From: Candidatus Aminicenantes bacterium UBA2190 | GTDB taxonomy: Bacteria > Acidobacteriota > Aminicenantia > UBA2199 | Reading direction: 5' to 3' | Assembly (NCBI GenBank): GCA_002335385.1 | Contig: DCVK01000060.1 | Coordinates: 1-40,461, forward strand | Length of the DNA stretch: 40,461 nt | In this document: one piece after another, positions 29,600-36,956 of the stretch | How the letters are laid out: each line of letters starts with the position of its first letter | Position numbering within the stretch: the stretch's first letter is position 1 | The notes under the pieces: model-generated | What the model was told of the DNA's origin: nothing | Databases searched by the model: none | The model's input: only the letters and a program-made list of their open reading frames with translations | Made by a program: the position numbers and the translations under genes

Positions 29600-29807
29600 T
29601 CCAAATTCCAAGCACCAAATAACAAACAAGCACCAATTTCCAATGACCCAATGACCCAAGCGAGAAAATCTTAAAGATCTCTGCCCAGGTAGGGAACGAG
29701 AATCTGCGTTCCCTGCGAAAGAAATGAACTGATCGCCTTTGTTTTGGACATTGGAATTTGGAGCTTGGAATTTATTTGGAATTTGGAATTTGTGGTTTGG
29801 AATTTTA
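29600..29807. repeat. Inverted pair of AAATTCC-type heptad repeats in the cinA-trmN6 spacer
   Basis: The left arm (about 29600-29660) has AAATTCC, AAGCACC, AAATAAC, AAACAAG and a CAATGACCC motif. The right arm (about 29752-29807) has the reverse complement type (GGAATTT units). The central ~90 bp are non-repetitive and contain a GGGAACG...CGTTCCC hairpin at 29692-29713. Together with the ACCGT arms outside, this gives a nested inverted structure filling the 311-bp spacer. No gene is visible here. Confidence 0.7.
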
Positions 29808-29833
29808 TTCATACTCGAGTGATTTCTCGCCGT

Positions 29834-29861
29834 TCTCCGTCTACCGTACACCGTCTACCGG
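29834..29861 (+). repeat. ACCGT heptad repeat forming the 3' end of cinA
   Basis: Heptads TCTCCGT, CTACCGT, ACACCGT, CTACCGG on the + strand. The block overlaps the last codons of cinA (29841-29861, read on the - strand as LPVDGVR-stop type sequence) and is inverted relative to the copy at 29550-29589. Confidence 0.75.
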
Positions 29862-31097
29862 AAGCTGATTCAAATATTCACGAACTAGGTTCAGGGCATA
29901 GAATTCGCTCCTGAGCTTGATCACCTCGCGGCTGCCGCTGAAGATCTGCCGCAAGCTCCTGACGCCGTCGCCGGCGCTGAGAGACATGTGGACCAGGCCC
30001 ACGGGCTTCTTCGGGTTGTCGCCTCCCGGTCCGGCGATGCCGGTGATCGCCAGGCCAATGGCGGCGCCGGTCAGTCGGCGCGCGCCGGCGGCCATCTCGG
30101 CGGCCGTCGCCTCGGAAACGGCGCCGTGGCGCTTCAGCGTCTCCTCGCGCACGCCCAGCACCCCGGTCTTCACGCTGTTGGCATAGGCGATGACTCCGCC
30201 CAGGAAGACCTGCGAACTGCCGGGGACCGAGGTGACCAGGTTGCCCAGTCCGCCGCCGGTGCAACTCTCGGCAACAGCCAGGGTTAGGCCCCGCTCCCTG
30301 AGCATGGCGACGACGACTTCGGGCAGGGTGACGTCACCCTCGGCAAAGATGAAGTCCTTCAGGCGCTCGCGCACCTTTTCGGCCAGCTCGTCGGTCAGGC
30401 GCCGTGCCTCCTCGTCGGAGTTCTTGGAGCGCCCCAGGAAATGGAGCTCGATCATGCCGGGCGAGGCCAGGATGGTGGTGACCGGGTTGCGGTACTTGCG
30501 GTAGACGTCGGCGCAGCGCGAGTCGGCCTCCGATTCGCTGATGCCGGTCAGCTTGAAGGTGCGGGAAACGATATGGTAGTTGGCCGCCGGAGCGATGAAC
30601 TTCTCGAAGGCGGCTTCGAAGACCGGCAGCAATTCGTTGGGCGGCCCGGGCAGCAGCAGCACCTTGCAGTTGCCGTCGTCGCAATAGAGCCCCGGGGCCG
30701 TGCCCACGAGGTTGGACAGCACCTCCGCTCCCTCGATGACGAATCCCTGGCGGGCGTTGATCTCGGGCATGGCCAAGCCGCGGCGGCGGAAGCGCTCCTG
30801 CAGGTCGGCGACGATCTCCTCGCGGAAGAGCAGCTCCTTCTTCAGGGCCGTCGCCACTGCCTCGCGGGTGATGTCGTCCTCGGTGGGCCCCAGGCCGCCG
30901 CTGATCACCACCAGCTGGGCGCGCTGGCAGGCTTTCTTGACGATCCAGGAGAGGTTGTCCATGTGGTCGCCCACCACCACCTTCATGTCCATCAGGATCC
31001 CCTTCTCACGCAGGCGCCTGGCCACATAGATGGAATTGCTGTCAACGCGATCCAAGTCCAACATTTCGCTGCCGACGGCGATGAAGATGGCGCGCAT
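29841..31097 (-). CDS. cinA: CinA-like protein (nicotinamide-nucleotide amidohydrolase / competence-damage family)
   Basis: 418 residues with both domains of full-length CinA. The N-terminal MoCF/COG1058 domain (about 1-170) has FIAVGSEMLDLDRVDSNS, close to the family's usual GxE(L/I)L..G....N pattern, and SGGLGPTEDD at 66-75. The C-terminal amidohydrolase domain (from about 265) has AVAESCTGGGLGNLV near residue 277 and GIAGPGGDNPKKPVG. The enzyme recycles NMN by deamidation and, in some forms, hydrolyses ADP-ribose; roles in competence are indirect. The start at 31097 follows a very good promoter. The last codons (NQLPVDGVR-stop) lie in an intergenic ACCGT heptad repeat, so the native C-terminus was probably replaced or extended by the repeat. 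Confidence 0.9.
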   Translation of the reverse strand: MRAIFIAVGSEMLDLDRVDSNSIYVARRLREKGILMDMKVVVGDHMDNLSWIVKKACQRAQLVVISGGLGPTEDDITREAVATALKKELLFREEIVADLQERFRRRGLAMPEINARQGFVIEGAEVLSNLVGTAPGLYCDDGNCKVLLLPGPPNELLPVFEAAFEKFIAPAANYHIVSRTFKLTGISESEADSRCADVYRKYRNPVTTILASPGMIELHFLGRSKNSDEEARRLTDELAEKVRERLKDFIFAEGDVTLPEVVVAMLRERGLTLAVAESCTGGGLGNLVTSVPGSSQVFLGGVIAYANSVKTGVLGVREETLKRHGAVSEATAAEMAAGARRLTGAAIGLAITGIAGPGGDNPKKPVGLVHMSLSAGDGVRSLRQIFSGSREVIKLRSEFYALNLVREYLNQLPVDGVR

Positions 31098-31114
31098 GAA
31101 TCTACCCCCGGAGC

Positions 31115-31143
31115 GTTATAAAGGAAATCCACCAAACTGTCAA
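31115..31143 (-). promoter_or_regulatory. Sigma70-like promoter of cinA
   Basis: On the - strand, -35 TTGACA (31138-31143) and -10 TATAAC (31115-31120) with 17-bp spacing, 17 bp before the cinA start codon. The close distance predicts a short leader. Confidence 0.75.
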
Positions 31144-31205
31144 TGAATTCCAAATCACAAATTCCAAATAAGCACCAATAATCCAATCACCAAAACGAAG
31201 TGAAA
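31138..31205 (+). repeat. Single-arm AAATTCC-type heptad repeat between cinA and porB
   Basis: AAATCAC, AAATTCC, AAATAAG, CACCAAT units followed by CACCAAAACGAAG. Order and end resemble the arms at 29600-29660 and 37052-37122. Only one arm is present here. The cinA -35 box touches its left edge. The whole spacer 31098-31455 (358 bp) has no gene; it holds this repeat, the CCCCTCTC hairpin and the GCCCCTAC hairpin. Confidence 0.65.
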
Positions 31206-31282
31206 CGGCAATAGCACAATGACTCAAACTCATCCCCTACCCCAAGTTTTGCTGGGCGGACTGCCAGCAGATCTTGTGAATT

Positions 31283-31327
31283 CAACTCCCCCTCTCTTTG
31301 GGAAGAGAGGGGGCAGGGGGTGAGTTG
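31283..31327. repeat. Large CCCCCTCTC inverted repeat, porB-cinA spacer
   Basis: CAACTC at 31283-31288 pairs with GAGTTG at 31322-31327, and CCCCCTCTCTT pairs with AAGAGAGGGGG (31303-31313). The outer extension is imperfect. Similar CCCCTCTC...GAGAGGGG spacer repeats are known from several environmental phyla. Whether it also ends porB transcription is unclear; no clean T-run follows. Confidence 0.55.
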
Positions 31328-31410
31328 CAGGCCGAAGGTGCATTGGAAGGGCCTTCGTTTTGGACAAAGTCCCCGCCAAGGGGATTGCAATTTGAAGTTT
31401 CAACAAAAAA

Positions 31411-31440
31411 GTAAGGGCGGGTCTGAGACCCGCCCCTACA
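31411..31440. repeat. GCCCCTAC-type hairpin repeat, intergenic
   Basis: Stem GGGCGGGTCT/AGACCCGCCC with a short GAG-type loop, ending in CCTACA. It shares the GGGCG...CGCCCCTAC ends with the elements inside kinases 3 and 4. It lies 16 bp after the porB stop and could act as a transcript-end hairpin. Confidence 0.7.
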
Positions 31441-31455
31441 CTCGATTGCGAACAA

Positions 31456-32334
31456 TCAGCAGCCCTGGAACCTCTTCTCCAGCTCGGCATATCTCGTGTC
31501 GACCATCCTCTGGATATCGGCCACGTCGCTTTCCTTGAGATGCTTGAACCGCCCCTGGAGCTTGAGGTACTCCAGCACCGGCTTGCGGGTGGGCGTTTTC
31601 ATCGTCTGGACGTATTTGCCGCCATCCACTTCATATACCGGAAAGATGCCGGTCTGCACGGCCAGGCGGGCCAGCTTGACCGTGTCCTCGGGGCGGGCCT
31701 TCCAGCCCGGGGGGCAGGGAGAGATGATGTGGATGAACTTGAAGCCGCGGATATCCTTGGCCTTGACCAGCTTCTTGTACAGGTCCTCGGGGTACGCCAC
31801 GGATGCCGTGGCCTGGTAGGGCACCTTGTGAGCGGCCACGATATCGTCGATGCTCTTTTTGGCTTCCTTTTTGAAGTGCTTCACCGGCGTGGTGGTGGTC
31901 CAGGCGCCGTACGGGGTGGCGCCGCTGCGCTGGATGCCGGTGTTCATGTAGGCCTCGTTGTCGTAGCAGAAGTAAAAAATATCGTCATTGCGTTCGGCGG
32001 CGCCGGAAAGGGCCTGCAGGCCGATATCGAACGTGCCGCCGTCGCCGGCCCAGCCGCAGATGGTCGTCTTGTCCTTGCCCAGCGCGTCCATGGCCGCCTT
32101 GATGCCGGCCGCCGTGGCGGCGGTCGCTTCGAACGCCATGTGCAGCAGGGGGACCTCCAGGCAGGAATAAGGGAACGGGCCGTCGATCACCGTCCAGCAG
32201 CAGGCGGGGAAGGTGAACATCGTGTCGCGGCCCAGGGCCTTCAGGCTGACGCGCATGGCGATGCCGGCGCCGCAGCCCTGGCAGGCCAGGTGGCCCGGGC
32301 TCATCAGTTCTTCAAGGGGTAACGTCGGTTTCAT
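31456..32334 (-). CDS. porB: Pyruvate:ferredoxin oxidoreductase, beta subunit
   Basis: 292 residues, the TPP-binding subunit of 2-oxoacid:ferredoxin oxidoreductase. Visible are the N-terminal cluster cysteines HLACQGCGAG (C18, C21), a further PACCW pair at 45-46, the TPP motif GDGGTFDIG near 96-104, and NEAYMNTGIQRSGATP, which is typical of PorB and not of KorB. The reaction is pyruvate + CoA to acetyl-CoA + CO2 with electrons passed to ferredoxin, or the reverse. It overlaps the end of porA by ATGA and is the last gene of the fumarase-porGDAB operon. The KorB alternative (2-oxoglutarate) is less likely because of the full PorB signature and the separate delta subunit. Cytoplasmic. Confidence 0.9.
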   Translation of the reverse strand: MKPTLPLEELMSPGHLACQGCGAGIAMRVSLKALGRDTMFTFPACCWTVIDGPFPYSCLEVPLLHMAFEATAATAAGIKAAMDALGKDKTTICGWAGDGGTFDIGLQALSGAAERNDDIFYFCYDNEAYMNTGIQRSGATPYGAWTTTTPVKHFKKEAKKSIDDIVAAHKVPYQATASVAYPEDLYKKLVKAKDIRGFKFIHIISPCPPGWKARPEDTVKLARLAVQTGIFPVYEVDGGKYVQTMKTPTRKPVLEYLKLQGRFKHLKESDVADIQRMVDTRYAELEKRFQGC

Positions 32335-33482
32335 TTTTTCACCTCCACCCAGTACAGCTCCTGGTCCGGCTTCTTCAGCTTCTTCACCTTGTTCACGATC
32401 TCAACGAAGGTCTCCGGGAATATGTCGCGCCCGCCCAGGCCGGCGATGAAATTGAATACCGGTACCTTGGAATGGCCGTAGAGGGCCGATTTCACTTCCT
32501 GGGCCCAGATGCCGTGGTAGCCGTAGGAGATGTTGCGGTCGACGATGATCACCTTTTTGGCGTTCTTCAGGTGCTCGCGGACATCGGCGAAGGGAAAGGG
32601 GCGCAGCAGGCGCATGCGCAGGTTGCCCACCTTCTTGCCCTTCTTGCGCATCTGGTCGACGGCGAAGCGCGCCGTCGAGGCGGCCGTGCCCGAGGTGACC
32701 AGCACGATGTCGGCGTCGTCCACCATGTAGGGCTCGACCGGGTCGTAGCGGCGGCCGAAGGCCTTCTCGAACTCCACCGCCTCTTTCTTGATCTCCACCA
32801 GGGCCTGGTCCATGGCCTCCTGCATCTTGACGCGGAACTCCATGTACCAGTCGGGGGTGGTCAGCCCGCCGTAGGTGTGCGGGTCGCTGACGTTTAGCTT
32901 GTACTTGTAATCAAAGGGCGGCAGGTACTTGTCGACCACGGCCTGGTCGGGCAGGTCGACGATCTCGTAGGTGTGGGACAGCGAGAAGGCGTCGAGGACG
33001 ATCATCACCGGCATCAGGACCTTTTCGGCCACCTTGTAGGCCATGATCACGCTGTCGAGGACCTCCTGGTTGGACTGGCAGTAAAACTGCATCCAGCCGG
33101 TGTCGCGCTGCGAGAGCGAGTCGTTCTGGTCGGTCCAGATGGTCCAGGGCGGCGCCATGGCGCGGTTGATATCGGCCATGACGATCGGCAGGCGCGCGCC
33201 GGCGGCCCAGTGCAGCAGCTCGTGCATCAGGGCCAGGCCCTGCGCCGAGGTGGCGGTGAAGGCGCGGGCGCCGGCCGAGGAGGCGCCGATGCAGGCGGCC
33301 ATGGCCGAGTGCTCGGACTCGACCTTGATGAACTCGGCCTTCAGCCTCTGGTCGGCGACGATCTCGGAGAGCAGCTCGACCACCTGGGTCTGCGGCGTGA
33401 TGGGATAGGCGGCGATGACCTGGACGCGGGCCAGGGTGGCGCCGTGCGATATGGCGTGGTTGCCCATCATTACTTTTTTCAT
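32331..33482 (-). CDS. porA: Pyruvate:ferredoxin oxidoreductase, alpha subunit
   Basis: 383 residues from the ATG at 33482. This start is chosen because it overlaps the porD stop as ATGA and has AAGGAGG upstream; an in-frame ATG at 33521 would add 13 unrelated residues. The protein begins KKVMMGNHAISHGATLARVQ and has AAYPITPQTQ, the signature of the alpha subunit pyrimidine-binding/substrate domain, then SEHSAMAACIGASSAGARAF. The C-terminal transketolase-like part contains DIVLVTSGTAASTARFAVDQM and VIIVDRNISYG. It forms the alpha-beta-gamma-delta complex with its neighbours. Length is normal for the four-subunit enzyme. Confidence 0.92.
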   Translation of the reverse strand: MKKVMMGNHAISHGATLARVQVIAAYPITPQTQVVELLSEIVADQRLKAEFIKVESEHSAMAACIGASSAGARAFTATSAQGLALMHELLHWAAGARLPIVMADINRAMAPPWTIWTDQNDSLSQRDTGWMQFYCQSNQEVLDSVIMAYKVAEKVLMPVMIVLDAFSLSHTYEIVDLPDQAVVDKYLPPFDYKYKLNVSDPHTYGGLTTPDWYMEFRVKMQEAMDQALVEIKKEAVEFEKAFGRRYDPVEPYMVDDADIVLVTSGTAASTARFAVDQMRKKGKKVGNLRMRLLRPFPFADVREHLKNAKKVIIVDRNISYGYHGIWAQEVKSALYGHSKVPVFNFIAGLGGRDIFPETFVEIVNKVKKLKKPDQELYWVEVKK

Positions 33483-33772
33483 TTGCCCTCCTTGACCATC
33501 TCGATGCACTTCTTGGGGCATTCCTCGGCGCAGATGCCGCAGCCCTTGCAGAAATCCAGGTTGATCACCGGGTTGTCGTCGACCCAGTCGATGGCGGCGT
33601 CGGGGCAGAACTTCCAGCAGATGGTGCAGTGGATGCAGCTGGCCAGGTCGATCACGGGCTTGAGGTTGCGCCAGGAGCCGGTGGGGTTGGCGGCCATGGA
33701 GCGCTGGCTCTGCACCATGGGCGGCAGCTCGTCGAGCTTCTGGAATTCGATCTTCTTTCTGTCCTTGGCCAT
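33479..33772 (-). CDS. porD: Pyruvate:ferredoxin oxidoreductase, delta (2x[4Fe-4S] ferredoxin) subunit
   Basis: 97 residues from the ATG at 33772, a start set by the coding similarity to PorD and by its position 1 bp after the porG stop. Two CxxCxxCxxxC clusters are intact: C46, C49, C52, C56 and C75, C78, C81, C85. The N-terminal ~40 residues (LPPMVQSQRSMAANPTGSWR) match the PorD lead that binds the other subunits. The role is transfer of electrons from the TPP site to soluble ferredoxin. Gene order here is gamma, delta, alpha, beta. Confidence 0.92.
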   Translation of the reverse strand: MAKDRKKIEFQKLDELPPMVQSQRSMAANPTGSWRNLKPVIDLASCIHCTICWKFCPDAAIDWVDDNPVINLDFCKGCGICAEECPKKCIEMVKEGK

Positions 33773-33773
33773 G

Positions 33774-34328
33774 TCAGACTCCTTGCACCGATTCGTAGGC
33801 TTCCCTGGCCGCGTCCGCGTTGGCATCCGGGTTGACCGGGACGCCGTCGCGCACGGCCTGCATGATCGATTCCAGCTTGACGAAATCAAAAATGCGCGGC
33901 ACGGCTCCCAGGATCGCCGTGTTGACGATGGGCGCCGCCTTGGAGCCGAGCTTATGCTTGATGGCGATCTCGTTGGCATCGATGGTGAAGATCTGGAACT
34001 TCTTGCCCAGGTGCTTGAACGCCTTCGGCTTATGGCCGGAGTTGATCAGGATCTTCGCTCCTTTCTTGAGCCCCTCGGTCACGTCGATGGCATCGATCAG
34101 CGAGGGGTCGACGACGATGATGTGGTCGGGGGCGATGATCTTGGAGCGGATGAAGATCGGCTGGTCATCGATGCGGATGAAGGCGAAGACCGGGGCGCCG
34201 CGGCGCTCGACCCCGAACTGGGGGAAGGCCTGGACGTACTTGTCTTCCTTGGAGACGGCGTCAGCCAGTATCTTGGAAGCGATGACCGTCCCCTGGCCGC
34301 CGCGGCCGTGGAACCTGATTTCTACCAT
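33774..34328 (-). CDS. porG: Pyruvate:ferredoxin oxidoreductase, gamma subunit
   Basis: 184 residues. It starts MVEIRFHGRGGQGTVIASKI, the typical gamma-subunit signature, and contains YVQAFPQFGVERRGAPVFAF and IIVVDPSL. The gamma subunit helps bind CoA in PFOR complexes. A ribosome site TAGGAGGA lies upstream of the ATG at 34328. Only 9 bp separate it from the fumarase alpha gene, so the two are in one operon under the promoter at 35229-35257. Confidence 0.92.
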   Translation of the reverse strand: MVEIRFHGRGGQGTVIASKILADAVSKEDKYVQAFPQFGVERRGAPVFAFIRIDDQPIFIRSKIIAPDHIIVVDPSLIDAIDVTEGLKKGAKILINSGHKPKAFKHLGKKFQIFTIDANEIAIKHKLGSKAAPIVNTAILGAVPRIFDFVKLESIMQAVRDGVPVNPDANADAAREAYESVQGV

Positions 34329-34337
34329 TTTATCCTC

Positions 34338-35189
34338 CTAAAAATCGATTTCTACTATGCGGTGCGAATGGCAGTTGATGTTGACCGCCACCGGGAACGA
34401 GGCGATGTGGCAGGGATGGCTGGCGATGTGCACCGCCAGCGAAGTGATGCGCCCGCCCAGGCCCATCGGTCCGATGCCCAGCTTGTTGATGCGCTCCAGG
34501 ATGCGCTTTTCCATGTCGGCGTACACCGGGTCGGCGTGCGGCGCGCCCACCGGCTTGCGCAGCAGGGCCTTCTTGGCCAGCAGCGCCGAGGTGTCGAAGT
34601 TGCCGCCGATGCCGACGCCCACCACCGTGGGCGGGCAGGGATTGGGGCCGGCCTTGGAGACCGTCTCGACGACGAAATCCTCGATGCCCTTCGCTCCCGC
34701 CGACGGCGGCATCATCTTCAGGGCACTCATGTTCTCCGCGCCGCCGCCTTTGGCCATGAAGGTCATTTTGAAGACGTCGCCGGGAACGACATCCCAGTGG
34801 ATGAAGACCGGGGTGTTGTTGCCGGTATTCTTGCGGCTGAGCGGGTCGCAGACCGATTTGCGCAGATAGCCCTCGCCATAGCCCTCGATGGTGCCCTGGG
34901 TGATGGCGTCATGCAGGCTCTGGAAGCCGGCATACTCCAACTTTACCTTCTCCCCCATCTCGATGAAGAAGACGGCCAGCCCGGTGTCCTGGCACAGGGC
35001 CAGCTTCTCCTTGGCGGCGATGTCGGCGTTCTTCAGGATCTGGTTGAGGACCTCCTGGCCGGCAGGCGACTCCTCTGCGGGATAACAACCCTTGACAAGG
35101 TTCTTCAGGTCCTTGTCGATGATGAAATTGGCTTCCTGGACGGCCTGCTTGACCTTCTCTTTGACTTGCGCAAGGTTCACTTTTTTCAT
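34338..35189 (-). CDS. fumA: Class I (Fe-S) fumarate hydratase, alpha subunit
   Basis: 283 residues, matching the N-terminal (alpha) half of two-subunit class I fumarase/tartrate dehydratase. Visible are LALCQDTGLAVFF (C66), KSVCDPLSRKNTGNNTP (C114), GPNPCPPTVVGVGIGG (C185), GPMGLGGRITSLAVHI and SHPCHIASFPVAVNINCHSH (C260, C273). Three of these cysteines hold the [4Fe-4S] cluster in the family. The reaction is fumarate + water to malate; tartrate dehydratase is the alternative, made less likely by the malic enzyme next door. A two-subunit enzyme needs a beta subunit, and no beta gene is present in this window. First gene of the operon with porGDAB. Confidence 0.88.
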   Translation of the reverse strand: MKKVNLAQVKEKVKQAVQEANFIIDKDLKNLVKGCYPAEESPAGQEVLNQILKNADIAAKEKLALCQDTGLAVFFIEMGEKVKLEYAGFQSLHDAITQGTIEGYGEGYLRKSVCDPLSRKNTGNNTPVFIHWDVVPGDVFKMTFMAKGGGAENMSALKMMPPSAGAKGIEDFVVETVSKAGPNPCPPTVVGVGIGGNFDTSALLAKKALLRKPVGAPHADPVYADMEKRILERINKLGIGPMGLGGRITSLAVHIASHPCHIASFPVAVNINCHSHRIVEIDF

Positions 35190-35228
35190 TTTCCCCTCAT
35201 TTAGGTCAATCTCATAGCCGGAAGCAGT

Positions 35229-35257
35229 ACTTTAGTATTTTTCTGGCCGTTAGTCAA
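35229..35257 (-). promoter_or_regulatory. Sigma70-like promoter of the fumarase-por operon
   Basis: On the - strand, -35 TTGACT (35252-35257), 17-bp spacer, -10 TAAAGT (35229-35234), in the 91-bp gap between the malic enzyme stop and the fumarase start. The -35 is the same as for malic enzyme and OPT. Confidence 0.55.
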
Positions 35258-35280
35258 GGATTTTTTCAGTTTTTCGGCGC

Positions 35281-36738
35281 TTATTTCACCGCGTCGACGG
35301 CCTTCCGTACCGCGGCTTCCAGCAGCTCAATATCGGGTTCTTTGATGAAGCCCTCCCGCATCAGCAGCCCCATGGCGTCGCGCGCCTCCTTGATGTCGGC
35401 CATGGTCTTCTTGAAGACTTCGTCCCAGGTCTTCTGGATGCGGGCCACGCCGTTCTTGACCGCCTCCATGGCGACGTCGGCCGCCTCCTGGGCGAAGACC
35501 TCGGTCTCGTCCATGGTGGGCATGATGCGGTCGGGGCTGATGCCGCCATGCTTCTGGGCGAAATCGGCCATGGAATAGGCGGCGGCGATGGCCATCTCGT
35601 CGGTGATCTTTCTGGCGCGAACCACCAGCGCCCCCTTGAGGATGCCGGGGAAGCCCAGCGAGTTGTTCACCTGGTTGGGGAAGTCGCCGCGGCCGGTGGC
35701 CACGATGTAGGCGCCGGCTTCCTTGGCCGCGTAGGGGTAAATTTCGGGCACCGGGTTGGCGCAGGCGAAGACAATGGCCTTGGGCGCCATCTTGCTGATC
35801 CAGGCGGGCTTGATGGTGTCGGGGCCGGGCTTGCTCAGGGCGATCAGCACGTCGGCGCCGGCGATGGCCTTGTCCATGTCGCTGACGCGGTCCGGGTTGG
35901 TCTTCTGGCAGAGCTCCCACTTGCGGTAAAAGGCTGGATCGGCCTTGATATCGTCCCGCCCGAGGTGCAGGGTGCCGGTGGTGTCGAACATGATCATTTT
36001 GGACGGGTCGGCCCCAGCCTGGATGATCAGCCGGGCGATGGTGGTGTTCGAGGCGCCGGCGCCGTTGAACACGATCCGGACGTTCTTGAGGTCCTTGCCC
36101 ACGACGCGCAGGGCGTTGATCAGGCCGGCCAGCGTCACCGATCCCGTCCCCTGGGCGTCGTCGTGCCACACCGGGATATTGCACGCCTCGCGCAGGGTGT
36201 CGAGGACCTTGTAGCAGTTGGGCTGGGAGATGTCCTCGAGGTTGACGGCGCCGAAGCTGGGCTCGGCCATCTTGACGAAGTCGATGATCTTGTCGGGGTC
36301 GTGCTTGCCCTTGTCGTTGTAGCTGTTGACGCACAGGGCCACGCCGTCGACGCCGCCCAGGTATTTCATCAGGAATGCCTTGCCCTCCATGACCCCCAGT
36401 CCGCCGGAAGGGGTGCAGTCGCCGTCGCCCAGCACGCGGGTGGAGTCGGAGACCACGGCCACGAAGTTGCCGCGGTTGGTCAGGTCGAAGGAGGTGTCGT
36501 TATCGTCGCGGATGGTGGTGGAGATCTTGGAAACGCCCGGCGTGTACCAGACGTTGAACCAGTTGAAGCCGTAGACCCCGGCCTTGGGCATGGTGGCGAT
36601 CTTGCCGCCGTAGAACTTGTGGCTGGAGTAGGCCAGCTCTTTCAGGAAGACCGTCTTGGCCTTGGCCACCTGCTCCTGGGTAAAATTGTCCGGAAAGAGT
36701 TCGTTCAGGTTGGATAACGTCAGATCGGGCTTTTTCAT
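35281..36738 (-). CDS. NAD(P)-dependent malic enzyme
   Basis: 485 residues from the ATG at 36738, chosen for the good ribosome site AAAGGAGG five bases upstream (36744-36750 on the + strand); an in-frame ATG at 36768 would add 10 residues. Visible are YTPGVSKIS, VVSDSTRVLGDGD, the PVWHDDAQGTG motif with the metal-binding Asp pair, the Rossmann motif FNGAGASNTTIARLI, and GRGDFPNQVNNSLGFPGI. This is the short, MaeB/Sfc-like bacterial form without a phosphotransacetylase tail. It converts malate to pyruvate and CO2 with NAD(P)H. Next to fumarase and PFOR it would complete fumarate-malate-pyruvate-acetyl-CoA. Cofactor preference cannot be fixed by eye. Confidence 0.92.
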   Translation of the reverse strand: MKKPDLTLSNLNELFPDNFTQEQVAKAKTVFLKELAYSSHKFYGGKIATMPKAGVYGFNWFNVWYTPGVSKISTTIRDDNDTSFDLTNRGNFVAVVSDSTRVLGDGDCTPSGGLGVMEGKAFLMKYLGGVDGVALCVNSYNDKGKHDPDKIIDFVKMAEPSFGAVNLEDISQPNCYKVLDTLREACNIPVWHDDAQGTGSVTLAGLINALRVVGKDLKNVRIVFNGAGASNTTIARLIIQAGADPSKMIMFDTTGTLHLGRDDIKADPAFYRKWELCQKTNPDRVSDMDKAIAGADVLIALSKPGPDTIKPAWISKMAPKAIVFACANPVPEIYPYAAKEAGAYIVATGRGDFPNQVNNSLGFPGILKGALVVRARKITDEMAIAAAYSMADFAQKHGGISPDRIMPTMDETEVFAQEAADVAMEAVKNGVARIQKTWDEVFKKTMADIKEARDAMGLLMREGFIKEPDIELLEAAVRKAVDAVK

Positions 36739-36790
36739 CACGACCTCCTTTACGTCGTTAATGTACAAACAATATTTTTATGGAAATTCA

Positions 36791-36819
36791 ACTGTAATCG
36801 CGGAGAAAAAAATAGTCAA
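36791..36819 (-). promoter_or_regulatory. Sigma70-like promoter of the malic enzyme gene
   Basis: On the - strand, -35 TTGACT (36814-36819), 17-bp spacer, -10 TACAGT (36791-36796), about 53 bp before the start codon. The leader is AT-rich and ends in the strong ribosome site. Confidence 0.55.
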
Positions 36820-36880
36820 GGGCAAACCGAGAAGAAGTGATAGTGTTTGCAGGACCAGGGGCATGAACATCGGCGAGCTA

Positions 36881-36909
36881 TCAGTGACAGTGCCATTGTC
36901 AGTAACTGA
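36881..36909. other. Imperfect hairpin in the malic enzyme upstream spacer
   Basis: TCAGTGACA and TGTCAGTAACTGA form a bulged stem around GTGCCAT. It lies about 60 bp upstream of the malic enzyme -35 box and could be an operator-like site or a repeat edge; nothing more can be said. The 36769-37223 spacer (455 bp) holds no gene; apart from the promoter it is filled by the heptad repeats listed here. Confidence 0.35.
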
Positions 36910-36912
36910 AAT

Positions 36913-36940
36913 CGGTTTACGGTTGACGGTAGACGGTCAG
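36913..36940 (-). repeat. Intergenic ACCGT heptad repeat
   Basis: Four perfect 7-bp units on the + strand: CGGTTTA, CGGTTGA, CGGTAGA, CGGTCAG, equivalent to ACCGTNN on the - strand. Same family as the kinase block and the two copies flanking the cinA-trmN6 spacer. Confidence 0.75.
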
Positions 36941-36956
36941 AAAAAGGAATACGAAG

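Noticed and set aside
29522..29851. A 109-codon frame in the cinA-trmN6 spacer
   Set aside because: It is translated repeat (NKIPNHKFQIPNKFQ type) over the AAATTCC and ACCGT arms; no ribosome site and no family.
32973..35204. A 743-codon open frame on the + strand opposite porA, porD, porG and fumarase
   Set aside because: The translation is rich in Gly, Asp, His and Val with no domain; it is the antisense of well-identified genes in GC-rich DNA.
35548..36717. A 389-codon open frame on the + strand opposite malic enzyme
   Set aside because: Low-complexity antisense frame; the - strand frame is a complete malic enzyme.
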